Assembly (NCBI RefSeq): GCF_002307475.1
Contig: NZ_NTMH01000024.1
Coordinates: 1-64,000 of the forward strand
Origin: Pantoea allii
GTDB taxonomy: Bacteria; Pseudomonadota; Gammaproteobacteria; Enterobacterales; Enterobacteriaceae
DNA length: 64,000 nt
Reading direction: 5' to 3'
Notes under the pieces: model-generated
What the model saw: the letters and a program-made list of their open reading frames with translations, nothing else
The model's database searches: none
What the model was told of the DNA's origin: nothing
Made by a program: the position numbers and the translations under genes
Part shown: one piece after another, positions 40,877-50,668 of the stretch
Layout: each line of letters starts with the position of its first letter
How positions within the stretch are numbered: the first letter of the stretch is position 1

Positions 40877-43800
40877 TGACCGTTGCGCCGGTGGCGTCGG
40901 CCGCCGATGCTGCCAGTTACTACAGCAGCAAAGATAACTACTATTTTCTCGATGACCTGGAAAGTCAGTGGCTGGGTGAGGGCGCGCGCGAGCTGGGCCT
41001 GGAAGGCCCGGTTGACCTGCAGACGTTTACGGACGTGCTGCACGGCAAGCTCCCCAACGGAACGGAGCTGGGCAAAGAGGTGCAGGGCGCGCACGTCCAC
41101 CGTCCGGGACATGACCTGACGTTTTCCGCCCCTAAAAGCATCTCCATGCTGATACTGGCCGGAGGCGACAAACGCCTGCTGGAGGCACATCACGAGGCGG
41201 TGAAAGAGGCGCTGGGGGTGATTGAAAACCTGATAAGCGTGCGCAGCACCCGAGACGGTATTACCCGCATCGAACCGACCGGCAAGATGGTGGCCGCGCT
41301 GTTCACGCATGACACCTCGCGCAACCTCGATCCGCAGATTCACACCCACGCCGTTGTGGTGAACGCCACTGAACATGAAGGCAAATGGAAAGCCCTGTCC
41401 ACCGACTACATCCACGGAACCGGGTTCATTGAGACGATTTACAAACACCAGGTGAAGTTTGGCCAGATTTACCGCAGTTCTCTGAAGGGAAAAACCGAAG
41501 CGCTGGGTTATGAAACGGAGCTGACCGGCGGACCGCATGGCCTCTGGGAGGTTAAAGGCTTTACCGAAACCGTACTGGAAGAGTTCTCTTCACGGCACAG
41601 GGAAATTCATGGCAGCGTGGGGGAAGATGCCAGCCTGAAAAGCCGTGATGTGGCCGCGCTCGACACGCGCCAGCGTAAACAGTCGCTTGACCGCTACGGC
41701 GAAAATGACACCCTGCCGGCAAAGAGTCAGGAAGAGGTCACACGGCACGGGCCTGACGGGGTTACACCAGAACGTGTCGGGAAAGCGAAAGACGGTGAGC
41801 AGCAGCCAGTATCCGGACAGGCGGAAATGGCCATCGGCAAAAGCGCTGAAAACACGGTCAAGCCCCGCGCATCCGATGCTACTGAAAAGCATCCGGACGT
41901 TCAGCAGAAAGCCGATCCGGACTCAGTTTCCGCCGGTAAGCCTGCGCCTGAACCGGAGCAGACAGGTACCACTGTAAAGACCGTCACCGCAGCGCCGGAC
42001 AGAGCGGAGCCGGTCGATACAGGACAGGTATTGCGGGACATATCTTCTCCCGGCAATGAGCCGATTGTTAAACCTGAAACCGAAAGGGGACGCAGCCGCC
42101 TGCAGGCGCGCTGGCAGCGGCAGATGGACGATCTGGGCTTTGACATCAAACAGGTCGTCAGCGATGCCCGGGCGCGTGAGGTTGTGCTGTCAGGCCCTGA
42201 AGCCCCCCTGCGCACCGATGCCACGGAGGCCGTCCGGGAAGCCATTTCCGTGCTGAGCGACAGCCAGACCCGTTTTACGTATGGCGATCTTCTGGTAACG
42301 GCCTTCAGTGCAGGGCAGCATGAAGAGAAAATTCCCGATCTGAAACGCGCCCTGGATAAGGTGATCAGCAGTGGCGAACTGGTGCCGCTGGATGCAGACA
42401 AAGGCGTATTCACCTCCCGCATACACCTGCTTGACGAACTGTCACTGCAGTCTGTTGCGGGAAGTGCGGCCAGAGAAAACGTGGTGGCCAGCTTTCGCGC
42501 GCCGAAAGAGCCGGTGCCCGCCCGCTTTGAGAAAGCGATGCTGGCACCGGTGGCCATCCTCAACGCCCCTTCATCAGCGCTGCGTCAGCGGGAAACAGCA
42601 GAGCAGCTGGTGACAACGTCACGCGCTCACGGGCGTGACGTGATGGTCATGGCCGCCTCTGCCGAACGCGCCCTGTCACTCGGTAAATCCACGATCCTGA
42701 AAGACAGCCTGATGCAGCGCAGCCGGATACTCGGCAACGGCTTCAGCCTCGCGCCCCAGAGTACGCTCGTGGTAGACGGCGCAGAGAAGCTGAGCCTCAA
42801 GGAGATGCTGGTGCTGACCGGCGAGGCGCTGGAGAAGAATGCCCAGTTGCTGTTCCTCGACGGGGCGGGACGCACGGCCGCAACAAGTGCGCTGTCTGTC
42901 CTGGAGCAGTCGGGCGTCCCGCGTCTGTCACTCAGCGAGCCGTCGCCCGGACTGGCAGCGCGCGTCATCAGTATTGCCGACAAACGTGACCGCTATCAGG
43001 CGCTGGCCACGCGCTATGCCGAACTGAGCGGGCCGGAGATGACGCTGAGCGCGACGGTCGCAGGCGAACGTGAGCAGCAGCAACTGAACGGCCTCATCCG
43101 GTCGGCGCTGAAAGACGCCGGCAAACTCGGTCAGGAAGAGGTCTCAGTGGAGGCCCGTATTCCGGTTTTTACCACGGCCAAAACCCGTCGTCTGGTAAAC
43201 ACCTACCGGCCCGGGCAGGTGCTGGAAGATCGCTCGGACAAAAATGAGACGCGACATTACGTCATTGACCGTGTTCACGAAGACACCCGCCAGCTGTCGC
43301 TCATCGATACTGACGGGGTGGTCAGCATACAGGATATCCGGACCCTGACGGGAGACTGGCGGCTGTTTGACCGCGAGACACTGCCGGTCTCTGCCGGTGA
43401 GAAGCTGTTTGCCGTGACCGGCGATAAAGAGGCTGGCCTGAAGGCGCGCGATCGTCTGACGGTGGAGTCCGTCAGTGAAGGGCAGATTACCGTCCTGCGC
43501 GACGGCCAGAAAAAGCCCGTGACCCTCGAAAGCGGGCGCGCGCTGTACCTGACCCACGCCTACGTCGCCGCGCCCGGCAGCCTCGATAACGATCGCGGCG
43601 TGGTGCTGGCCAGCCTCAACGGACGGGATCTGACGGCGAACATGATGAACACCCTGGCGCGCAGCGGGAATGAAGCGGAAATCTTCACGGGCGAGCCGCA
43701 GGCCCGGGCGGAAGACCGTATTGAACGGATGCGATCGGTTCGTACGCCGCTGTCGCTGGTACGTGAAGTGAGCGGTAAGGACGACGCTACGGAGGCCGTG

Positions 43801-46740
43801 ACGGCGCTGAAAAGTGCCGTACAGACGGATCTGCAGAAGGCGTTCACGCGCGCCGTGGCCCAGATGCGCGACGTGGCCTTCACCGAGGTTGCGCTGCTGA
43901 AGGAGGCCATGAGCTTTGTGCCCGACACGCCCGGACTGCAGCAGATGCTGCGACAGCAGGTGGCGGACAAGGCCCTGATTCGCGTGTCGGTTGACGGTGA
44001 GAGCCGCTATGTGGCGCGCGCTACCTGGGAGATGGAAAAGGCGATCGTGGCTGAAATCGCGGCGGGAAAAAATGCCGTGCCGCCGCTCATGGAGGCCGTG
44101 CCTGCGTCACTCACCGCCGGGCTGACCGGCGGACAGGGTGAGGCGACGCACCTTATCCTCGGAAGTAAAGACCGGTTTATTGCCATACAGGGGTATGCGG
44201 GCACCGGTAAAACCACTCAGTTCCGGGCGGTAACGTCGGCGCTTGATACGCTGCCTGAACATGCCCGACCGCAGGTTATCGGACTGGCCCCCACGCACCG
44301 CGCGGTGAAGGAGATGCGCAGCGTCGGCATTGAGGCCCAGACCCTGAAGTCATTTATCGTGGACTGGCAGAAACGCACGGCGGAAGGCGAAAGCGTCCGT
44401 TTTGAGAACTCGCTTTTCCTCATTGATGAGTCATCGATGCTGGGTAACCAGGACACCGCGGCGGCTTACCAGGCTATTTCATCAGGCGGGGGCCGGGCAG
44501 TCTCGGTCGGGGACGTCGCGCAGTTTACCTCTCCCGAGAGCGGTGCGCCTTTCCGGCTGGTTCAGGAGCGCAGCCCCATCGACGTGGCCGTGATGAAAGA
44601 GATTGTCCGTCAGCGCGATGAAAACCTGAAATCTGCGGTTTACAGCGCGATCGAGAACAAGGGAGCCGCGGCCATTGAAAAAATCATGCAGGTGCTTCCT
44701 TCGGTGGTGCCACGATCAGAGCAGGTGGTTCTGCCCGCCCGGTCTGTTGTCGAAACCCAGGCACCGGTCGAGGCCATTGTGGCGGACTGGACTGGCCGCA
44801 CGCCCGCTGCACGGGAAAAGACGCTCATCATCGCGCAGCTGAACGAAGACCGTCGCGCCATTAACCAGGGCATTCATGACAGGCTGACTGAACTGAAGGA
44901 GCTGGGTGAGAAGGCCGTCACGGTGCCGGTGCTGTCGCGCATCACGGGCGGGCGTCATGACTTCAACCGCACCTCGGCCTGGAGTTCCGGTCAGGTGGTA
45001 AAGGTCAACGACAGCTATCTCAGCGTGACGGCGGTTGATTCGGGGATAAACCGGATCGTCCTGCGGGACGAAGGCGGCAGAACACACTTTTATTCTCCCG
45101 CCGAGCTGAACGTGACGGAAATCGAGGTTTTCGAGCGCCAGCATATTGAACTGCGGGTGGGAGACAGCGTGCGGATGAACAAAACGCAGAAAGCGGCCGG
45201 CCACGCGGCGCATGAGCAGTACCGTGTGCAGGCGCTGCGGGATAACGGCGAGGTGGTGCTGAAGAATGCCGCCGGTGAAAAGGTGATAGAGCCGGGTACC
45301 GTGACTGCCGATCAACATCTCGATTATGCGTGGGCGGTGACCGGCTACGGTGCACAGGGGGCCAGTGCAGATTTCGTCATTGCGCTTGAAGGGACTGAGG
45401 GCGCGCGTCAGCGCATGAGCGGAATGCGGGCGTTTTACATCAGCCTGTCCCGCGCGGTCGATCACGTGCAGATTTACACGGACGGTCTGTCAGACTGGCT
45501 GAACACGCTGCAGAACAGGGACCGGGAGCCGGAGACGGCGCACGATGCGCTCGATCCACAGCCTGAACGCGCCCAGGCGCGGCTCGTATGGGGGATGGGT
45601 AAATCTCTGTCTAAAACCGCAATCGGGCGGACGTTCCTGCGTGAACAGGGGCTGAAGCACAATCCCGTTACCGCGCGTATCATTCCGCCCACCAGGAAGT
45701 ATCCTGCGCCCCATCTGGCCCTGCCGGTCTTTGACGGGAACGGCAAAACGGCAGGCGTCAGCCTGTATCCACTTCAGCCTGACAAGGGTTTGAAGGTTAG
45801 CGGGACCGGGAGGGATCTGTTCACTGATGGTGCGCAGGCGGCGGTATTCCAGAAAAGCCGTAACGGACAAACGCTGATTGTGACATCTCTGGTGCAGGGC
45901 ATGGAAGCAGCGCGGAGTCATCCGGAAACGGGGGTGGTCCTGCAGACCGGCCGGAAAACGCCATCGGCGCAGTTGCTTAAGGTGGCCGGTGGCCATCCGG
46001 AACGCTCCTCACGTCCGGATGCGGCGCTGGTCAGTCTGGTGCGGGCAGAGCTTCAGGATATTTTTAAAAACCTGCCTGCTGACGGCCCTGTCCGTGATGA
46101 TACGGCGTCGCTGCGCGCTGCCCTTGCTGCCCTGGACAAGGCGTTTCCGGCGTCGTTAGTCCGGCCAGCGGAAGACAGGGCAGAAAAAAAGGCACTGGCT
46201 GATCTGCAGAGCCTCGCGAAGCAGATTTCGGCGGAAGCGACGGCGAAAGCACTTGCCCGTATTCCGGAAGCCGAAGCCGGTGAAAAAGGTGCCATCAGTG
46301 CCGCGTTGCTCGAACGGGTGGCGGAAGCCGTCAGGCTGCAAATCCCGGCGCTGCCGGGTGAAAAAGAGCCCGACTATGCCGGACTTGTCCGTCAGGCCGC
46401 CAGTGCCATGCCTGCACAGGACGGGAATAAGGCCGGCATCGTCAGAGCCGTGATCAGCGCCCTTGCAGGCGGTGGCCTGCCGTCAGATATCCGAATCGCT
46501 GCAGGTGAAACGGGGGCCGGAAACATTCCGGCTGCGGTCATCCGGAAAGTCACTGAAGAACATGACCGGTCCGTGCAGCCTTCTCAACGGATGCCGGATG
46601 GCCTGACAGAGCGATCAGTCGCCAGTGCGGCCCGTGAAATGGAACGGCAGAACCTGCTTAACCTGCCTGCGGAACCACGCGGCCGCGAACGCATTGAGCC
46701 TGTGCCAGAAATGACCCGTAACATCCAGAAAGAGCGTTAA
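40873..46740 (+). CDS. Relaxase-helicase TraI
   Basis: 1955 residues (F: 1756). N-terminal relaxase with paired Tyr (SYYSSKDNYY, residues 16/17 and 23/24) and the metal site DPQIHTHAVV near 155. An inserted disordered segment of about 130 residues (277-406) precedes RWQRQMDDLGFDIKQV. Then come an inactive RecD-like domain, the active helicase with Walker A GYAGTGKTT (about 1107-1115) and Walker B LIDESSM (about 1180), and a C-terminal region. It nicks oriT, stays on the 5' end and unwinds DNA. It overlaps traD (ATGA). Confidence 0.95.
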   Translation: MMTVAPVASAADAASYYSSKDNYYFLDDLESQWLGEGARELGLEGPVDLQTFTDVLHGKLPNGTELGKEVQGAHVHRPGHDLTFSAPKSISMLILAGGDKRLLEAHHEAVKEALGVIENLISVRSTRDGITRIEPTGKMVAALFTHDTSRNLDPQIHTHAVVVNATEHEGKWKALSTDYIHGTGFIETIYKHQVKFGQIYRSSLKGKTEALGYETELTGGPHGLWEVKGFTETVLEEFSSRHREIHGSVGEDASLKSRDVAALDTRQRKQSLDRYGENDTLPAKSQEEVTRHGPDGVTPERVGKAKDGEQQPVSGQAEMAIGKSAENTVKPRASDATEKHPDVQQKADPDSVSAGKPAPEPEQTGTTVKTVTAAPDRAEPVDTGQVLRDISSPGNEPIVKPETERGRSRLQARWQRQMDDLGFDIKQVVSDARAREVVLSGPEAPLRTDATEAVREAISVLSDSQTRFTYGDLLVTAFSAGQHEEKIPDLKRALDKVISSGELVPLDADKGVFTSRIHLLDELSLQSVAGSAARENVVASFRAPKEPVPARFEKAMLAPVAILNAPSSALRQRETAEQLVTTSRAHGRDVMVMAASAERALSLGKSTILKDSLMQRSRILGNGFSLAPQSTLVVDGAEKLSLKEMLVLTGEALEKNAQLLFLDGAGRTAATSALSVLEQSGVPRLSLSEPSPGLAARVISIADKRDRYQALATRYAELSGPEMTLSATVAGEREQQQLNGLIRSALKDAGKLGQEEVSVEARIPVFTTAKTRRLVNTYRPGQVLEDRSDKNETRHYVIDRVHEDTRQLSLIDTDGVVSIQDIRTLTGDWRLFDRETLPVSAGEKLFAVTGDKEAGLKARDRLTVESVSEGQITVLRDGQKKPVTLESGRALYLTHAYVAAPGSLDNDRGVVLASLNGRDLTANMMNTLARSGNEAEIFTGEPQARAEDRIERMRSVRTPLSLVREVSGKDDATEAVTALKSAVQTDLQKAFTRAVAQMRDVAFTEVALLKEAMSFVPDTPGLQQMLRQQVADKALIRVSVDGESRYVARATWEMEKAIVAEIAAGKNAVPPLMEAVPASLTAGLTGGQGEATHLILGSKDRFIAIQGYAGTGKTTQFRAVTSALDTLPEHARPQVIGLAPTHRAVKEMRSVGIEAQTLKSFIVDWQKRTAEGESVRFENSLFLIDESSMLGNQDTAAAYQAISSGGGRAVSVGDVAQFTSPESGAPFRLVQERSPIDVAVMKEIVRQRDENLKSAVYSAIENKGAAAIEKIMQVLPSVVPRSEQVVLPARSVVETQAPVEAIVADWTGRTPAAREKTLIIAQLNEDRRAINQGIHDRLTELKELGEKAVTVPVLSRITGGRHDFNRTSAWSSGQVVKVNDSYLSVTAVDSGINRIVLRDEGGRTHFYSPAELNVTEIEVFERQHIELRVGDSVRMNKTQKAAGHAAHEQYRVQALRDNGEVVLKNAAGEKVIEPGTVTADQHLDYAWAVTGYGAQGASADFVIALEGTEGARQRMSGMRAFYISLSRAVDHVQIYTDGLSDWLNTLQNRDREPETAHDALDPQPERAQARLVWGMGKSLSKTAIGRTFLREQGLKHNPVTARIIPPTRKYPAPHLALPVFDGNGKTAGVSLYPLQPDKGLKVSGTGRDLFTDGAQAAVFQKSRNGQTLIVTSLVQGMEAARSHPETGVVLQTGRKTPSAQLLKVAGGHPERSSRPDAALVSLVRAELQDIFKNLPADGPVRDDTASLRAALAALDKAFPASLVRPAEDRAEKKALADLQSLAKQISAEATAKALARIPEAEAGEKGAISAALLERVAEAVRLQIPALPGEKEPDYAGLVRQAASAMPAQDGNKAGIVRAVISALAGGGLPSDIRIAAGETGAGNIPAAVIRKVTEEHDRSVQPSQRMPDGLTERSVASAAREMERQNLLNLPAEPRGRERIEPVPEMTRNIQKER

Positions 46741-46848
46741 TCACCCTTTGGGCCAGACCACACCAGGCCCTTTATCTTCCATCTGCCCCACTTATCGGGG
46801 GCAGGTCAATGAACCAAGTCGTCGCCGGTGTGCGACATACGGACACTT

Positions 46849-47673
46849 ATGAAAAAACACGTAAAACTGGTCGCAGCGATGCTGGCCACAGGCTTCACCT
46901 GCGCCGTACCGGCTGCCCCTGCTGATTTGACGCCGGTACAGCAGCATGCGTCCGCAGCGGGTGATTTTACCCCGGCGCAGCAGGCCCGCATCGGCGAGAT
47001 AGCCGCTGATTACCTGGTGGCGCATCCGGATGTGCTGATCGAGGTCAGTAAGAAGCTGCAGGCGCGTCAGAACGAAATGAAGCAGAAGGCCTATGCCGAC
47101 GCTGCCGTAAAAGCCCACCGACTGCTCATGCAGCTCGACGGCGTGCCTGTTGCTGGTCCGGCCGGCGCAAAAGTCATTGTGACGGAGTTTTTTGATTATG
47201 AATGTATCGCCTGCAGCATGATGTCGCCGGTGATGGAGAAAGTCATGGCCAGTAATTCAGACGTCAGGTTTGCGTTTCGCGACTGGACGATATTCGCGTC
47301 GCGCTTTCCGGAATCCACCCAGGCTTCGCGGCGTGGTCTGGACATTTACCGCCAGAAGGGCGCAGAGGCCTACATAACCTATCACAATGGCATTTACCGG
47401 ACTGGCCACAACGAAGGAAAACTGACACCTGAAGACATTGAAACCAATGCTAAGTCTGCAGGGGCAGGGCCGGTTAACACAGAGAGTTACGCCCGGTCTG
47501 ACAGCCTTATTGCGAACAATGATTCTCTGGCAGAGATGCTGGGGCTGACGGGGACGCCGGGGATTGTCGTCATGCCGGCAGAGAATGCTAACGTTGAGAA
47601 TACGACCGTGATACCGGGCGTGGTCAGCGAAGCGGTGATGCAGCAGGCTATCAACAAGGCTGAGGGGAAATAA
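46849..47673 (+). CDS. DsbA-family thiol-disulfide oxidoreductase downstream of traI
   Basis: 274 residues; start at 46849 where the signal peptide MKKHVKLVAAMLATGF begins (an upstream frame exists from 46828). N-terminal helical extension (about 50-95), then a thioredoxin domain with FFDYECIACSM (CxxC, Cys-Ile-Ala-Cys) and cis-Pro GTPGIVVMP. Periplasmic. It lies where F has traX. It may catalyse disulfides in the Cys-rich TraU, TraN and TraH proteins, complementing the single-Cys TrbB. Confidence 0.88.
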   Translation: MKKHVKLVAAMLATGFTCAVPAAPADLTPVQQHASAAGDFTPAQQARIGEIAADYLVAHPDVLIEVSKKLQARQNEMKQKAYADAAVKAHRLLMQLDGVPVAGPAGAKVIVTEFFDYECIACSMMSPVMEKVMASNSDVRFAFRDWTIFASRFPESTQASRRGLDIYRQKGAEAYITYHNGIYRTGHNEGKLTPEDIETNAKSAGAGPVNTESYARSDSLIANNDSLAEMLGLTGTPGIVVMPAENANVENTTVIPGVVSEAVMQQAINKAEGK

Positions 47674-47710
47674 AAAAATACCGGCAGCTTGAATCGGTGA
47701 CTGCCGGTAT
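47672..47710 (-). terminator. Terminator between dsbA-like gene and the antisense gene
   Basis: Inverted repeat ATACCGGCAG...CTGCCGGTAT with a 13-base loop. On the minus strand it is followed by seven T, so it ends transcripts from the gene at 47841; it could also act on the plus strand, where only AAAAG follows. Confidence 0.8.
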
Positions 47711-47840
47711 AAAAGATATCAACACTTATCAGTAGGCTGAGACAGTGTCTCAGTTCCTGTTATCGTCTCGCTTACCACAAGCTTTAGGTTAAATTTCCAG
47801 GCAGGATTAGCTGGCGGATAATCCCCATCCCTGCCTTTAA

Positions 47841-49037
47841 TTATTTGCTCTGGATAGCATTTTCCGGTGTCTGCTTTTTCGCTGAACCCAATGTTTTCCA
47901 CCATATCCTCCCTGTGACCAATCCGATAAACACCAGAAAGACTCCACTCATGAACAGGTAGTAAGCCAGAAGAGAAAAATAGGCATCATGCCTGTCATAG
48001 AACTTGTCCAGCCATGAATAGGGATATGTAATAAAGCGCTTTAAAGGGCTTGTTTCAGATAAAAGTTCAACACAACTTGTCTGACAGTCTTCAGAGTTTA
48101 TGCGTGAAAGATAAGCGGCCGCTTTTGATTTGTTTCCATGAGCAAGGTAGTAAATCGCAAGCGCCCTGGTTCGGTCGGTTGAGGTAAAATCTTCCTGCAA
48201 ACCGGATCTTAAAAAGGCAACATCTTTATCGGTAAGCTTTCCTGCACGGGCTTTGTTATAAAGCAAAATGTCTGAGACAAAATGGTTATCTAGTAAAGGG
48301 ATGAGGCCCGTGTCCAGAGGCGTTTTTTCACGTGAGTCAGTGTAGATAATCGCCTGATAAAATTGCGTTGCATATCTGCCGTCGCGGGGACGGTAATAGG
48401 CCGGGCTGATAGCCTTTTTGTACAATGGCTCACGGAAATCAGCCCACTGTCCTCGGTTATTATCGGTAGTGGTTTCCCAGTACCGGTAATTTCCGAAACT
48501 GTCTTTCCAGGCAAAGAAAGCATGACTGGGCGCAAAAACCACCCATGACTCGATCCCTGCCTCGGATGCTGCAGTCATCATTAAATAAGTGTTGGCGTCG
48601 CAATCTGAATTATCTGCTGCATAATTCGCTGTTACAGGACCACCCGGACTGTAATAAAAATGTTTTTCGAGGGTATGTCCTGCACATGCAACGAATTTCT
48701 CATTTCCTGCGTCGGTATGGTCTGTGTGACAGTGACCTTTTACGTCATCAAGATAGAGTGTAACTTTGTAGCGGGCTTGCTGAGCAACCGCATCATCAAC
48801 GATCCGGTTAGTTACGTCCATATTTATTAGGTCATAAACCAAACCGGTATGGTTTAGCGCATTTGCTGCAGTTGTTGATGTTAAGTTCTCTGAGGAATGG
48901 GTTTTGTAGAATTCCTTTTTAAAATTGGAATACAACCTGAAATCCTTCCAACACGTGCCCAGCAGTATCGTGCCAAACAAAAGTGTAAGCAGACTCACTA
49001 ATGCCAGAGGGTGAAAACAGCAGTTCTTTACGCGCAC
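47841..49037 (-). CDS. Second transglutaminase-like membrane protein, paralogue of 28150-29304
   Basis: 398 residues, GTG start at 49037 with AAAGG upstream. N-terminal helix (about 11-29), C-terminal helix (about 350-372). Shares with its paralogue CAGHTLEKHFYYSPGGPV, NSDCDANTYLMMTAASEAG, VFAPSHAFFAW, RYWETT, and the later SEDCQTSC pair, plus the same membrane topology. Antisense to the operon, AT-rich. Together the two proteins look like a divergent family; Cys, His and Glu keep the same order and spacing in both. Function unknown; exclusion or envelope remodelling are possibilities only. Confidence 0.72.
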   Translation of the reverse strand: MRVKNCCFHPLALVSLLTLLFGTILLGTCWKDFRLYSNFKKEFYKTHSSENLTSTTAANALNHTGLVYDLINMDVTNRIVDDAVAQQARYKVTLYLDDVKGHCHTDHTDAGNEKFVACAGHTLEKHFYYSPGGPVTANYAADNSDCDANTYLMMTAASEAGIESWVVFAPSHAFFAWKDSFGNYRYWETTTDNNRGQWADFREPLYKKAISPAYYRPRDGRYATQFYQAIIYTDSREKTPLDTGLIPLLDNHFVSDILLYNKARAGKLTDKDVAFLRSGLQEDFTSTDRTRALAIYYLAHGNKSKAAAYLSRINSEDCQTSCVELLSETSPLKRFITYPYSWLDKFYDRHDAYFSLLAYYLFMSGVFLVFIGLVTGRIWWKTLGSAKKQTPENAIQSK

Positions 49038-49240
49038 AATTGATGCCTTTATTGAGGACAGATATTTGCATCATTTCGGCATCAGTGTGCGAATCTTTAG
49101 GGAACTTTGTACCTGCACCGTCAATTTAACATTCGCAGTAAACTTTGTTCTGACACTCTTTTAAGATTTATCACGCCAGCTGCTTTCATCGTGGTCCGAA
49201 ATGCTCCGCTTACGCGAGAAATACCTTATGTGATTCGGCT

Positions 49241-49795
49241 TTATGTACACAGAGAATGCAGGAATGTGACGGAAAGCGGCTCAGTTTTTCTGTCGCCAGC
49301 TCCCCTGAACAGCAGACGGGCACTTTTTTCTGAGGTTACGCTAACAGGTAGGCTTTCGGCACCGTTGGCCAGTAGCCATATAGTGCGCGTTATTCCGTCC
49401 GTAAAACTCGTATTCAGGACGGGTAGCCCTTTATCCAGCTCATAACGTGCATCGCATAACGCCAGTGGAACGGGGTCAGCGTATCCGGGCGAAAAGCATT
49501 TCTCAGACCGATGAAACTTGAAATCTTTTCGCCACACGGTTTCATCGCCGTTTGCAAGCTGAGGTTCCCGACCATTTTGTGCCCATGCTTCAAGAAAAGG
49601 GCGTTTGCGGACAATCACGACCCATTTGTCAGAGTCATGGTCCAGCGCCAGTTTCATCCAGGCCTTTTGGTCGTTTCTCAGGCCGACTGAAAAGGTGCAG
49701 ATTTTGGCTCCATATTCTCCGTGCTCGCGCCCTATCCGACATATTCCGCAGGCGGCAAGCAAAGGATGTTCATTAAATATCGGATCTGCATTCAT
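49241..49795 (-). CDS. Hypothetical protein, third gene of a minus-strand cluster
   Basis: 184 residues. No signal peptide or membrane helix. An N-terminal CGICRIGREHG segment with two Cys, then a mixed alpha/beta pattern. It is the last gene of a cluster read from 50668. Positions 49038-49240 hold nothing I can support. Family not recognised. Confidence 0.5.
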   Translation of the reverse strand: MNADPIFNEHPLLAACGICRIGREHGEYGAKICTFSVGLRNDQKAWMKLALDHDSDKWVVIVRKRPFLEAWAQNGREPQLANGDETVWRKDFKFHRSEKCFSPGYADPVPLALCDARYELDKGLPVLNTSFTDGITRTIWLLANGAESLPVSVTSEKSARLLFRGAGDRKTEPLSVTFLHSLCT

Positions 49796-49836
49796 GAGGT
49801 CGCTCGCTTGTTATCATGGCCTTAATCACGACACGG

Positions 49837-50046
49837 TCAACGGCGATCGGGCTTTTCTGCAATCAGATAGGTCAGGCCGTAAACAACCAGTCCACCGACG
49901 AGAACGAGCAGCGGAGCAATGATGCGCATGGCCCCTTCATTCAGTGTTGCCGCCAGAAATATTCCCACCACCATAGCCATTAAGACCAGACCGCCGGACA
50001 CTTCGGCGATAAGCTTACGAAGCAGTCTAATAATTTTCGATAGCAT
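49837..50046 (-). CDS. Small two-helix membrane protein
   Basis: 69 residues. ATG at 50046 lies inside the end of the upstream gene (20-base overlap); a longer frame from 50217 is the shadow of that gene. Two hydrophobic helices (about 17-35 and 42-60) and a basic C terminus. It looks like an immunity or accessory protein of its upstream partner; inference. Confidence 0.5.
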   Translation of the reverse strand: MLSKIIRLLRKLIAEVSGGLVLMAMVVGIFLAATLNEGAMRIIAPLLVLVGGLVVYGLTYLIAEKPDRR

Positions 50047-50668
50047 TGATAAATTCTCTGGAGGCGGAGGGGTTTTTACGCAGCATTTCACCCATTTTGA
50101 TGAAGTTCTGCAGGGGTTCTTCAAACATGAAATAGAGCATGTCGTAATCGTTAACCCGCAGCTTTCGCCACAGTTCAGGGTTCTGCATCTGCAGCCGTCT
50201 GGAGGCTTCACAGGCACGGGATATCACGCCCTGAGCAATGACGCCGCCAGTCATGCCACCGGTCAGTCCCCGGAGGGCAACGCGCGTCATGAATGACAGC
50301 ATGACACCACTGACGACCTTTGAACCGAGATAAGAAGACAACGTCAGTTGTGTAGCGGTCCTGCTGGTCATTGACGTAGCACTGCCAATCAGTTTGTCAT
50401 AAACCTTACGCAGTGCGGGTTCGGGCAGATACTGCAGCGAATCATCAATGATGATCTTAACGATTTTCGCAATTTCGTTTCTGTTTTTGAAGGCATTATA
50501 CACAGCGCGGCCAACGCGAACGTCGTCGTGCATATTGCGCGACTGGATGCGTCGGCCACCGTCAGAAAGATCCAAATCCTGAAAGGTTCGCTCCAGTCCC
50601 AGATAAAAGTCCATTGGCACTGAAACTACGCCCGATACGATTGAACGGGCGAGCATTGTTGCGTCCAT
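50027..50668 (-). CDS. Hypothetical protein with central Gly-rich hydrophobic segment
   Basis: 213 residues; start at 50668 with GGGGGAAAAGGA upstream. N-terminal half polar and helical (DSLQYLPEPALRKVYDKLIG). Central stretch LSSYLGSKVVSGVMLSFMTRVALRGLTGGMTGGVIAQGVIS (about 118-158, quoted in two parts by position) is hydrophobic and Gly-rich, such as seen in pore-forming or membrane-inserting proteins. First gene of the cluster. A toxin-immunity arrangement is possible but unproven. Confidence 0.5.
   Translation of the reverse strand: MDATMLARSIVSGVVSVPMDFYLGLERTFQDLDLSDGGRRIQSRNMHDDVRVGRAVYNAFKNRNEIAKIVKIIIDDSLQYLPEPALRKVYDKLIGSATSMTSRTATQLTLSSYLGSKVVSGVMLSFMTRVALRGLTGGMTGGVIAQGVISRACEASRRLQMQNPELWRKLRVNDYDMLYFMFEEPLQNFIKMGEMLRKNPSASREFINAIENY

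Noticed and set aside
47719..47904. 61-residue minus-strand frame overlapping the end of the gene at 47841
   Set aside because: The Shine-Dalgarno-like GGGAGG is only 2 bases from the ATG, and the frame overlaps the longer gene that has clear homology to its paralogue.
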